Shown here in pieces: positions 1 to 11,131 of a stretch of 24,138 nt of DNA. This DNA comes from Amoebophrya sp. AT5.2 (Eukaryota; Sar; Dinophyceae; Syndiniales; Amoebophryaceae). Every line of letters begins with the position of its first letter. Positions within the stretch are counted from its first letter, which is position 1. A program made the position numbers and the translations under genes. The DNA is taken from NCBI GenBank assembly GCA_005223375.1, contig RXOD01004321.1, positions 1 to 24,138 on the forward strand, written 5' to 3'. Below the pieces are notes generated by a model that did no database searches, was not told the origin of the DNA, and saw nothing but the letters and a program-made list of their open reading frames with translations.

Positions 1-125
1 AGGGGGGGGGCAACGTGCCACGGCTCGACACGGTCGGTGACCGCCGGGCAGACCAGTTCGTGGCGCTCTAAGCTGGAAGCGTGGCGCTCCAAGAAATAGT
101 TGGAAATGTGTCAGTATTCATTGCA

Positions 126-780
126 TCAGTCATTGTTGGTGGCCGCCAGCCGCACCTTTTGCTGCATCCATGCGAAAGTGTTTCCCGCGAAGTCTTTAAC
201 TTTATCCCGATATCTCCAGTCCATGTTCTTCGGGTTGTAGAAGACGTTTGTGTCATGTCCGCCTACTCTGAGTCTGAGCCTGGTCTGCTCAAACTGCACC
301 GGACCGATTCCGTAGAAGCAAGCAGTAGCCCTCCTGCGTGAGCTCATCATTCGTAACGGAGGTATATCTTGTCGAGCTCCCGCACCAGCCGTGCCCCGCT
401 CCGGAGCACACGCAGCACCAGGACCAGCTACCCGCGACTTCGTCCGCAGATATCGCTCTGTAGCGAGCGTCTTCATTCGAGCGCCACCTCCTCCGCCATG
501 TCCGATTGCAGCCGTTGGTCTGATTGTTGGTTCGCGACGCCGAAAGCGAGGGCGAAAGTGTTGGTGTTGCTGTTGACGATCCGCATCCGCACGTCGCCAC
601 AGGCCCAGCAGCGCCACCCATGTGATCCCCATCTATGCTGGCGTGGATCTTGGAACAGCCGAAACAAACCGCACGGCGACCAGCAGCACCACTGCGCCTC
701 CACGTCGTTCGCGTCGAGGCGATGGTACGAGGAAGTCCACGGCTGCGAGTCCTCATCGTCATGGGAAGCGCAGCGCAATG
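126..780 (-). CDS. Poorly resolved multi-exon coding locus, product unknown
   Basis: I do not recognise this protein. Two stretches on the minus strand read like coding sequence. The upstream one (about 690-490) contains CWACGDVRMRIVNSN and ends near SDMAEE. The downstream one (about 310-126) contains RLRVGGHDTNVFYNPK and KDFAGNTFAWMQQK and ends at a TGA at 126-128. They lie in different frames, so at least one intron separates them. One candidate is a short GT-AG intron starting at the GAG/GTGGCG junction near 488, followed by a small exon reading LVRELDKIYLRYE; the last junction into the terminal exon is not resolved. The start codon was not identified. The plus strand over the same interval gives only low-complexity Ser/Arg translations. 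The existence of a gene is likely, but the exact model is not supported. Confidence 0.3.
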
Positions 781-1090
781 TGAGAAAAGGAGAAGGACGT
801 GTAGAATTCTACAATTTGCCTCCGTCCGATACAGTTATCGCGTATGTCAAGACATAAATGAAGGCATACTTACAAACTAGAACGGAAGTCAATGTCTTTG
901 TCGAGAATCGACACGGACAAAGGAGCAATGATTTGGTGAATCCCTTACGCCAGTTGCGGACGCGCGGTGCGTGGGACATGGAGCTCAGTTTGTGAATCTT
1001 TTTTAAGTTTGTGAATCTTTTTACTTGCACAACTGAATCTGAAACCCATGATCGGCGAATCATTATTATTTCACCACGGAGCACGCATGT

Positions 1091-1291
1091 TGCCGCGATT
1101 GACTGTCAATCGCGGCAGCAATTGGTATTTCCTCCCTTCCATCCTGATACTCAATTCGCAGCTGTTTCACCTAGAATTCCTTTCACGGATACGTATTCAC
1201 ATGAAGAAAGATAGATCATGTTCACAATTCCCAGATCCTTCGCTCAGCGAAGGCGGCGTGTCCGCCGATCACCGGCCGTCGGATCCGGCCG
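1091..1291. repeat. Cluster of four short perfect hairpins
   Basis: Four stem-loops lie within 200 bp. At 1091-1117 a 12-bp perfect stem (TGCCGCGATTGA) closes a 3-nt loop. At 1237-1253 an 8-bp stem (CCTTCGCT/AGCGAAGG) has a single-base loop. At 1254-1267 a CGGCG/CGCCG stem follows immediately. At 1273-1291 two CGGCCG blocks pair across 7 nt. The last three are nearly contiguous. No gene boundary is recognised next to them, so a role as a terminator or structural RNA cannot be argued. Confidence 0.6.
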
Positions 1292-1586
1292 ATGTCGATC
1301 CACGACTGACGGCCCACTCGTTTGTCCACGCCGGTCAGTGAAGCCCATCCGTGGGATGCAATCCAGCTGAGGACGACGTTACACTGCGCTACGACTTACA
1401 GTCGATACATAATCTTCGCACACTGCGGAAGTGACTTACGGACGGGCGGCATGGACGTGGAGCTACAGAATAGCGCGCGCCGCTGGTATCTAGGTAGGTC
1501 TTTCACGTCCACACCAGCCATCTCTTTGTCCATGCGACCGCGAGTTGGACCTCTCCAGGCGCAGCACTGGATCTGGGCGGTGATAG

Positions 1587-1854
1587 CAGTGCAGTATCAC
1601 CACTAGCGCAAGGAATTCACTGCAGATTTGATGTGATACGATACCCACTAGCGCAAGCAATTTGATGCTGACGCTTGTGCAACTGCGATAGATACAACTA
1701 CACACGTTTGAATTGGATTCAGTGCAGTATCCCCACTAGCGCAAGCAATTCACTGCAGATTTGATGTGATACCCACAAGCGCAAGCAATTTGATGTGATA
1801 TGAATGGTGACACTACTGCAATAGATATAACTACACACGATTGAATTGGATTCA
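1587..1854. repeat. Two-copy 133-bp direct tandem repeat with internal sub-repeats
   Basis: The block starting GTGCAGTATC at about 1589 recurs 133 bp later at about 1722. Both copies run through ATTCACTGCAGATTTGATG and end in TTGAATTGGATTCA. Within each copy the motif ACTAGCGCAAGCAATT (with small variants) occurs twice, at about 1603, 1651, 1735 and 1773. The copies differ by scattered substitutions and short indels, so the duplication is not brand new. No coding potential was seen. Confidence 0.8.
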
Positions 1855-2127
1855 CCACGACAGATCATATTGCGATGCTTGCAGGGGCATAAACAATCGA
1901 CCACTTGTTTCACTGAGGAGGAACACTTGTCTCACTACGGAACAATGCCTCATCACAGCATGATTAGAAATTTTGACTGATCAGTCTCAACTTCCCCCAT
2001 GGATCGTCCCCACGGGTCATGGTCGGACATTCACAACTAGACGCGCCTCAAGCTCGCGTGGAGGTACACCACGACGAGCGAGGACAGCTCTACCTCATCG
2101 ATGTTTCATTCCGATGGTAGTGGGAAG

Positions 2128-2214
2128 ACTTACTTCTTCTTCATCATCTTCATGGACATCTTCTTCATGACCGGGGCCGGGGCGGCGGCCTTCATCATCT
2201 TCATCATCTTGGCC
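2128..2214 (-). CDS. Met/Lys-rich leader exon of a basic nuclear protein (28 codons, perhaps incomplete)
   Basis: The minus strand encodes a short peptide starting MAKMMKMMKAAAPAPVMKK and continuing in Met/Lys repeats to a TAA at 2128-2130. The composition matches the leader of the 69-aa basic protein at 2821-3030 and the first exon of the DVNP gene at 4061-4141. The last codons read AAGAAGTAAGTC, so the apparent stop overlaps a near-perfect splice donor (GTAAGT). The likelier reading is therefore the first exon of a longer gene whose next exon I could not find, or an orphaned duplicate of that exon. The ATG is preceded directly by CAAG, as in the neighbouring genes. A free 28-aa peptide remains possible. 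Confidence 0.5.
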
Positions 2215-2820
2215 ATCTTGAGGTTTTTTGTTTTTGGTTATTCAACCTAATTTCCCTAGATTTTTTGGAAAAGCGATTCAGTTTTCATTCTCTTTGCTGG
2301 GGTAGGGTATGTATGAGGGGTGCATGATCTGAAGACTGGAGATGCGATATGGACGAGCTGTTGATGTACGTGTTTTGAAAACCAGCAGGAACACAATGCA
2401 CATGGAACGCTATCGCTCCCCAGAAATTTTCTAGGTCTCTCTCTATCTCTCGGAGAACTCGTCTGCACTCACTGAGCGCGACTGCGTCGCACAGAACAGC
2501 TTGTATTGGAGATATTAAAGGGTATCATTGACCAGTGCCGTTTTTAAGTTTTTCGAGGTGCTCCAGCGGCCGGCACATGGTGGACCCCACGGCTCTAGTC
2601 GCGAGCAGCTTTCTTCGTCCATCCACCACTGGGTGCAATCACACGTATACCGCCAATGAATCGGATCTGAACGAAACCATAAACGAAAAACGAAACGGTC
2701 CGTTCATTTCCCGTTCTCGTCGCAGCTGAGGACGTCCGAATGCACCCGCGCCTGCACCAAGCCGCGCCCAACATGAAACGCGCCCAACATGAAACGCGCC
2801 GAAGAAGAGGAGCCGTCCCT
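2215..2820. other. Intergenic stretch, nothing recognised
   Basis: This lies between the leader exon and the 3' end of the 69-aa basic protein gene, both on the minus strand. It is moderately AT-rich near 2220-2330. No open frame with protein-like composition, RNA gene or repeat was seen. Confidence 0.5.
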
Positions 2821-3030
2821 TTACTTCTTCTTGTAGATCAATTTCAGCGTCGGGTGCGGCTTGCCCACGTAGGTGGTGCCCTTGTAGACGAAGGACGGCT
2901 TTTTGGCGGCCTTCGCGGCGAGCATGAGCTTGAAGAACTCGTTCACCTTCATGCTGCCCATCTTCTTCATGGAAGACATCTTCATCGCCATTTTCATGGA
3001 CGACTTCTTCATGGCCATCATCTTCGCCAT
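2821..3030 (-). CDS. Small Met/Lys-rich basic protein, probably chromatin-associated (69 aa)
   Basis: This is a complete single-exon frame. The first 27 or so residues are a Met/Lys/Ser leader (MAKMMAMKKSSMKMAMKM) of the kind seen on dinoflagellate histone-like and DVNP proteins. The rest is a compact basic domain with FFKLMLAAKAAKK, then PSFVYKGTTYVGKPH, ending LKLIYKKK. Strong basic charge and the DVNP gene 0.5 kb upstream suggest a nuclear DNA-binding role, which is inference. An in-frame ATG lies further upstream at 3138, but the 36 codons between are AT-rich and unlike the leader. The ATG at 3030 matches the starts of the two neighbouring leader exons (CAAG or GCAAG directly before ATGGC) and is preferred. 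Confidence 0.65.
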   Translation of the reverse strand: MAKMMAMKKSSMKMAMKMSSMKKMGSMKVNEFFKLMLAAKAAKKPSFVYKGTTYVGKPHPTLKLIYKKK

Positions 3031-3548
3031 CTTGCCTTTTTTTTTCCTTGTCGAAGGGACAAAGGAAGATGCTTTTTTCCGCTGTGGATTGGATACGAGT
3101 TTTAGAGTTATAATGAAGAAGATACTTGGAGTTATCATCAGTGAGCATCGGGCGATTAAACTTTATGAGTCTTTCAATGCGCGCTGTCTCTTTTAATCGA
3201 GTACTAAATGGTTTACATATCAGTTGCCTATTTGCTCAGCCGAGTTGCTCTCGCGGTACGTCGTCGATCCCTCGCAGCGCGGAGTGCCTGGGACGAGGAA
3301 CAGCTACGACCTGATTCACGGCCAGGCGGCGAACGCCTGTAGTACGCCTGGGCCCCGTGATATTTTATTGACTCATTGCGCGAGCTGCTGGAGGTGGATA
3401 CACCACAACCCGCACCGCGCCGAAGGGATACCATGCCCCGCATTCCGTTCGGAAGAGACACGTCTTCAACACACGTACTAGCGGGACAGAATCACCGTCA
3501 AAGTCGTCATGTGATCATCAACTTTCAAGCGAAAGCTAACGCAGCCAC
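3031..3548. other. Intergenic stretch, nothing recognised
   Basis: This separates the DVNP stop codon from the start of the 69-aa basic protein gene on the same strand. The segment next to the start (3031-3120) is pyrimidine-rich on the plus strand and is probably 5' leader sequence. No other gene or repeat was seen. Confidence 0.5.
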
Positions 3549-4141
3549 TTACTTGTAGAAAGAGCGGACCTTGGCCAGGAGGGCCTTTCCCTTCGGGGTC
3601 TTGCCGCCCACGGGGCAGAATCCCTTAACGCCCAGGGCCTTGCGGGCCTTGGAGGTGGCCGCGGCCCACGCGGCGATCTTCTTGCCCTGCTTGGACTTCT
3701 TGGCGGCCGCCGACGCCTTCGCGGACACGATCTTGCCGCTCTTGGACTTCTTCAAGTCCGACTTCTTCAGGCCGCCGGAGGTCTTGACCTTGCTCCCCTT
3801 GAACACGGAGACCTTTCCGCGCTTGCCCTTGGCGATGATGGACTTCTTCATGGCCTGAGAGTTTAGAAAAGAGAATATGTAGACTTAGGCCCTTGGCGAT
3901 GATGGACTTCTTCATGGCCTGAGAGTTTAGAAAAGAGAACATGTAGACTTAGAAGAGAGGACTACGCAGAAGAAATAGCATTGAAGCATGGATATCAAAC
4001 GCGAGGTCAGCATTCATGGTTATCCATCCGTGATGAAAGTTAAAAATATCCAACAAGGACCATCTTCTTCATGCCCATCTTCATGGCGGACATCATCTTC
4101 ATGCCCATCTTCATGGACATCATCTTCATCATCTTCGCCAT
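3549..4141 (-). CDS. DVNP: DVNP-type basic nucleoprotein, join(3549..3854,4061..4141), 128 aa
   Basis: The dinoflagellate/viral nucleoprotein family packages nuclear DNA in dinoflagellates in place of bulk histones. Exon 1 (4141-4061, 27 codons) encodes a Met/Lys leader beginning MAKMMKMMSMKMG. Exon 2 (3854-3549) continues AMKKSIIAKGKRGKV and then carries the family core: GGLKKSDLKKSKSGKIVS, AWAAATSKARKALGVKGF and GGKTPKGKALLAKV, ending FYK. The 206-nt intron (3855-4060) has GT at its 5' end and a textbook acceptor, TTCTCTTTTCTAAACTCTCAG, with a CTAAAC branch-site-like motif. Both junctions are phase 0. An exon-2-only reading starting at 3851 (100 aa) is also open, but it would lack the leader. 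The acceptor region is tandemly duplicated (see 3825-3952). Identification rests on composition and core motifs recalled from the family; no alignment was run. Confidence 0.8.
3825..3952. repeat. 64-bp tandem duplication spanning the DVNP 3' splice site
   Basis: The block 3825-3888 is repeated at 3889-3952 with a single visible mismatch (AATATG versus AACATG). On the minus strand each copy contains the polypyrimidine tract, branch-like CTAAAC, the CAG acceptor, GCCATG and the first codons of exon 2. Because 64 is not a multiple of three, splicing to the upstream copy would shift the frame; only the downstream copy yields DVNP. Confidence 0.9.
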
Positions 4142-4841
4142 CTTGGTGAAGTTTTGCGGGCGAGGTCCTACTACTTTCTACAACTAAGCGGCTATTTTTT
4201 TGGAACGTGATCGATGAACGAGCAGCGGCAAAAATCAAGAACTAGCGTATTATCTCTTACTGGCCTTTGCAGCTTACAGAAAGAATTGCAAGAGCAACCC
4301 GATCCATCCCCTACTGACGTGGTAACTGCTAAATTTTCTGAATGAACTTGAACGTTAACGTCGCTCTCCCAGTTCGCCCCAACTTCAAAGGATGATTATT
4401 CTCGAGCGCCAGAGCCGTGTAGTACCCAACTGGAGAACCATCGCTGGGTGCATGGCGGGTGAACACTAACATGATGCGACGCTTGGAGAGCACTGCCGTA
4501 CGCCGGCGCGGCGCCTCGTGCAGTGATAAAGATTTTTTCTGTTCCGTCGACCGACTTCTTTGTCCGGACGAGGCGGGCCTCTTTGCCCATCAGACGGTCT
4601 GAACTGTTCTCAAAGATGTCCATAAAGAAGTATGGATTCTTCTACCGCAATAACACTAGAATGGATCCCCAGCATCAGTTGTGGATTGTTCAAAACCGTA
4701 TAGCCGTCTGCCATGAAGTCGAAGACAATGACACCCGCTGCCGCTGGCTGCCGAGAAGTACGAGTAAACTCGCCCTCACGTAACGGGGATCATTGAATCT
4801 TCACGACCTTCTCATCAACATCACCGATTGCTGCTTCTTCC
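4142..4841. other. Intergenic stretch between beta-tubulin and DVNP
   Basis: This holds the 3' flank of beta-tubulin and the 5' flank of DVNP. A 75-codon minus frame starts with ATG at 4623 and reads MDIFENSSDRLMGKEARL. It is the only protein-like frame here, but it ends in ordinary-looking noise and has no recognisable domain, so I do not call it. No repeats or RNA genes were seen. Confidence 0.45.
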
Positions 4842-7241
<2,400 letters not shown>

Positions 7242-10200
7242 TTATTCCTCGGCCGTGAGGATTTCCAGCGCTTCCTGGAGCCCGGCGATCTCCTCCTCGC
7301 GGCGTTTCTTACGCTCCTCGTACGACATGGCCTTGTTGGCGCACTCCTCCTTCTTGTTCTTCAAGAAGCCGGTGGCGGCTTCCCACGCCTTGGTGGCGTT
7401 CGCAAGATCGTCGTCGATCGTTTTAGAAAGCGGGGCAGCAAGTGGAAGTACTAGAAGGCGAACAGTGGTCTATCGAATCCTGCTCTTTAGAATTTTCATG
7501 CGCCTCGGCAGAGACGCATCTCTCCGGTGACTCTCCATTTACTGCGCGATCGAAGACGCGACGCACCCAATGATCTCCTACTGGGACACCGATCCGTATC
7601 CATTCTTGGCGCCGGGCCATGCCGACTTCTACCCGCCACAACCTTCAACGCTCAGCTGCTCACTGACGCAATGGTCCGCGGCCTAAACTGCTCGTCCGAA
7701 AATCTAAATCCCCGTTAGTTTAACACCACATCGTCGTCCTCTTCTACACATACTAAGTTATTGATCCAGATCTTCCATCCCGACACCGCGAAACCTACTA
7801 AATGCGGCGCACCCTTATTGTGTACTTCTATTCCACTTCCACTTTTCCTCTCCCCCTCTTAGTCTGCGCGATCATGACCTTGAGCGTGGCTTTTTCCGCG
7901 GACTTCCCGTCCACCAGCGCCTTTTTCTTGGCCAGCGACACTTTCCCATCCTGCATGTCCTTGTCGTAGTCGGTCTGCGCCGCCTCCTCAGCGGACTCCG
8001 TCTCCTGGCGGATCTTCTGGTAGTCCTCCTGCGCTTGCTGCAGCACAGCGATGATCGTGTTTGCCGCGTCCGACTGCGGCTGCTGCAGGAAGGACGTGGC
8101 GGAGGTCCCATAGAACTCGGTCAACGTCGTCACGGCACCTGGAGCAGCGAGGAGCGGTAGTTGGCGACAGATTCATTTATTATTCTTAAACAAGAACTGC
8201 ACGATGTCGCGCTACTTCGGCCACCGTCGCTTCGACAAGAAGGGTCGATGTACAACTACATCTACAAAAAGTAGAAAAGCTGGCCATTCTCTGACATACT
8301 TATGTAGGACTCGTGACTATGCTGAGAGCAGCGACAATCGGCCGTCGGTTCGTGAAAACTACGATCTCGGTCTAGCCCCAACCAGCATGGCTACCGTTGA
8401 TCGCCTCGATGGCTTCTTCCGCGTCCTTGATTACGGCGGTGTTTTCTTTCTTTTCGTCCGTGCGCAACTTGGTCCACGCGCGCATTTGCACTCCCAGGTC
8501 CTTGATCTCGGTCTCCAGCTCGGAGATGTCCACGGCCAGCTGCTGCGACTTCGCTGTGGAGGCATCCAGCCTGGTCTGGTACTTCTTCATCTGCTGCGTC
8601 TTGATCTTCACGTCCCGCGTCCCTGCCTCGATGTCGGCCTTGCACTTGGCCTCCTTGCTCGCCTCCGCGGCCGCCGACTCCTCCAGCTTCATGATCATGT
8701 CCTTGATCAGCGCACGCACCTTCACAAACGGGTCCGCCTGGGCCGAACTGGCGGCCTGGAGAAGCCCAAAGTTGTTGAACTTGTGCCCCAGCTTCCGCAA
8801 TAGCGCGGCGGCCTTCTCGCGCTGCTCAAAGTTCCGGGAGGAGGACTTGTGAGCGCTGGTCTGCAGCAGGGAGAACTTTCCGGAGAGGATCTCGATGGCC
8901 TGCGCCAACGTGGACATCTCCTCGTCCGCAGAAGCCTTGCGGGCAGTCCAAGCGTCCGCAGCCTTGTGGCAGTCGGTCTGACAAGTCGATGGGGACGATC
9001 GATGGATGGAGTCAGACAGCTAAACTATAGCATGTTGCTTTCGGGAACGGAATTTCTATACGCGCGCATCGCAAGTCGCACCCGCGGAAACAAGCTTCGT
9101 TTGATTTGAGCGATTATTTTGTCTCGATTTTTATCGAAGATCATGAGAGTACCTTGGTGTCTGCGAGCTGCTTTTTGTCGGCCTCGAGTGCGTCGGAGGT
9201 GGCCGCGAAGTCGGCGCCCGCCTTGCCGGCGGCCTCCGCGGCATCGGCCTGGTTCTGCTTGGCCGCAGCAAGCATATCTTCCTTGGTTCCGATCTGGTTC
9301 GTCAGGTCCTGCGCCAACAGCTCGTACGCGTGCTTGGCGTCCATCTCCTTCGCCCGCAGCTTCGTCAGGTTCTCCGACGTTTTTTCCTGTTGGGGGACGA
9401 GTCGCTTTTTCGCTCCTTTCATCAGACGATTCGCTCACCGCGATGGAGCGCACCATCACGTCCGACATAAAAAAAACCTGCCGTCACGACCTACCACTGC
9501 GAGTATCAACTGCTGTTGTGCTTCTATATGGCCACTAAGATGAAGATCACGTGCTACAAGTACAAACATGTCGTGGTCAAAGATCTCTACCTGCAGGTCC
9601 TCAATGGCGTCGAGGATGCCGCCGGACTTGCTTTCGTAGGCGGAGACGACCGCCTGTGGCTGCTTCAGCGAGAGTCCGTCATCGGCCTCGAGGAAGGCCT
9701 TGATTTTGTCCGTCGACGAGGAGTCAATCCACGACGCGGAGACTACGGCACTCAGTGCGGCAACGACCTTCTTTACCTGCAGTGAAGATTAAGAAGCAAT
9801 TCGGTCGACCGATGGAGAAGTTGCGCAGGAAGACTTACATGGAGAGACAATCGGTGGAGACAATCGACATAGGTTGCTCGTGATGAAGGCAGATGCATTT
9901 GCCACACCGAGGTCTTTTGCTACGACTACGAATCGTCCCGCTACTGCATCTAAAAGTGTGTGTTCGATTTTGATGTCTCGACTCTGCAATAGCTCGGACT
10001 TCTGACTCTGAGCTCCTGTGAGGCAATATGTTACTTATAGCTAAGTACCTTTTCCGTTTCCACGGTGGATCCCTGGAGGAATGCGGTTCCTGTGAGCGAC
10101 CTTTTCAGCACTGAGTAGGCTTGTGTGAGCATGGTTCCTGCCTCCACAAGCTCGTTCTCTTCTGCCTGGAAGGTTTTCGCCTCATCTGCCCGCACCAGCC

Positions 10201-10540
10201 CCGCGGTCTTCTTCTCGTCCTGCAGCTTGGCGATCTGGGGGCCGAGCGTGGCCACGTCCACGGAGTAGCCGTCCGCCTTCGCTGCCTCCGATTCCTGCAC
10301 GGCGGCGAACTCGTCCGCCTTCTCGCCGCCGTACTTCACGTCGGCTTCGAGCCCGGTGATGGCGGCGATGCACTCGTCTGCGTATGCCTCGGCCTCCTTC
10401 GCGCCGGCGGCCGTCTCCGTCTCCACCTTCTGCTTCAAAGACGCCAGCAACTGGATCACGCGCTGCACGCCAGACGCAGGAGAGGCGGTGGCGCCGGCCA
10501 GCGCCGGACCCGTGGAGAGCAACAAACGAGAAGCACGCAT
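7242..10540 (-). CDS. Secreted coiled-coil protein, trichocyst-matrix/granule-lattice-like, six exons, 651 aa
   Basis: Exons on the minus strand are 10540-10049, 9776-9591, 9386-9153, 8977-8395, 8138-7859 and 7422-7242; all junctions keep the frame. The N-terminus (MRASRLLLSTGPALAGATAS) looks like a signal peptide. The rest is Ala/Glu/Lys-rich coiled coil, including GGILDAIEDLQ followed by EKTSENLTKLRAKEMDAKHA. One module occurs twice: a Cys followed by KA, RK, EE and then LAQAIEIL (residues about 307-335) recurs near the C-terminus as a Cys followed by KA, RK, EEE and LQEALEIL (about 619-647). Signal peptide, paired modules and coiled coil resemble alveolate extrusome matrix proteins (Paramecium TMP, Tetrahymena Grl), which assemble into the crystalline core of secretory organelles. 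The first four introns (272, 204, 175, 256 nt) are GT-AG. The fifth (436 nt) is a non-canonical inverted-repeat intron. A generic secreted coiled-coil protein is the alternative. Confidence 0.7.
7423..7858 (-). mobile_element. Introner-like intron with inverted-repeat ends, in the trichocyst-like gene (436 nt)
   Basis: This is the last intron of the trichocyst-like gene. The tetranucleotide CTAA (minus strand) stands at both exon edges (7862-7859 and 7426-7423), so the exact cut is ambiguous by 4 nt, but every placement gives the in-frame junction Q-T-K-T-I-D. No placement is GT-AG. The ends form an imperfect inverted repeat of about 30 bp centred on AAGTGGAAGT: on the plus strand it runs TTAGAAAGCGGGGCAGC at one end, and the other end reads as a related sequence in reverse complement. 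The interior has no coding capacity. Confidence 0.7.
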
Positions 10541-11131
10541 TTTTAGGGGGAAATAAGGCCTATGGAACGAACGCTGGACGGTCCTATATGGTGGTCGATA
10601 ACCAAAGAATCAAAAAATACAGCAACCAAGTATGGATCGACAACTGCTGGGCGAGAGGACCCTCTACTACTATGACTGTGCTGTAGCAGACGCGACCGTG
10701 TGGCTTCTATCGGGAAAACCGGAATATTCTTTCTGGGAAGACCGACAGCTCCTGAATACCATCGCGGTTGGACTCGTCGGTCGTGATCAAGAGACGTGTA
10801 CACGCGCCATGCAGAATCAAAAGGTAAAAGACCACCAGACCGAACTGTTGCGGTAACTGTGGATCGGTCGCGGGAAAGCGAACGACTTCGTTGAGTGAGA
10901 AGAGAAGTGGTGGATTCAACGTCACAGATAATTATACGGCAAAACCAAAGCTATGATCGGCGCGCAAGCGTGAAATTGCAGGAACACGAAAAACGAAGGA
11001 ATCGGGGCGTGAAAATCGCGCGTCGTACAAGCAGCAAACAACCAGCAACGGCAATATTTCTTTCATTGATTCATTCAAGCTGGTCGCTTGCCGGGACGAC
11101 GATAGATCAATTATAGCACAGTGTGATGAGG
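10541..11131. other. Intergenic stretch, nothing recognised
   Basis: This is the gap between the end of the membrane-protein gene (stop at 11132-11134) and the start codon of the trichocyst-like gene. Minus-strand frames here are short and unstructured. A pyrimidine run (TTATTTCCCCC) sits just upstream of the ATG at 10540. Confidence 0.5.

Larger units (their letters stand above)
781..2127. other. Gene-poor stretch with hairpins and a tandem repeat
   Basis: No convincing coding sequence was found on either strand. The open frames here translate to low-complexity or unstructured peptides. The stretch holds a run of short perfect hairpins (1091-1291) and a two-unit 133-bp repeat (1587-1854), described separately. 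A second exon for the Met/Lys-rich leader exon at 2128-2214 would be expected somewhere here on the minus strand, but I could not identify one. Confidence 0.5.

Noticed and set aside
2200..2230. CTCAAG before ATG as a relic of the dinoflagellate spliced leader
   Set aside because: Only six bases match the leader's 3' end, and the rest of the leader is absent; no full leader relic was seen anywhere in the window.
3625..3942. 105-codon minus frame starting upstream of DVNP
   Set aside because: It arises from the duplicated acceptor copy read in the wrong frame and runs over DVNP out of register.
8204..8803. 199-codon plus-strand frame
   Set aside because: It lies antisense to exon 4 of the trichocyst-like gene and is His/Leu/Arg-biased without domain features.
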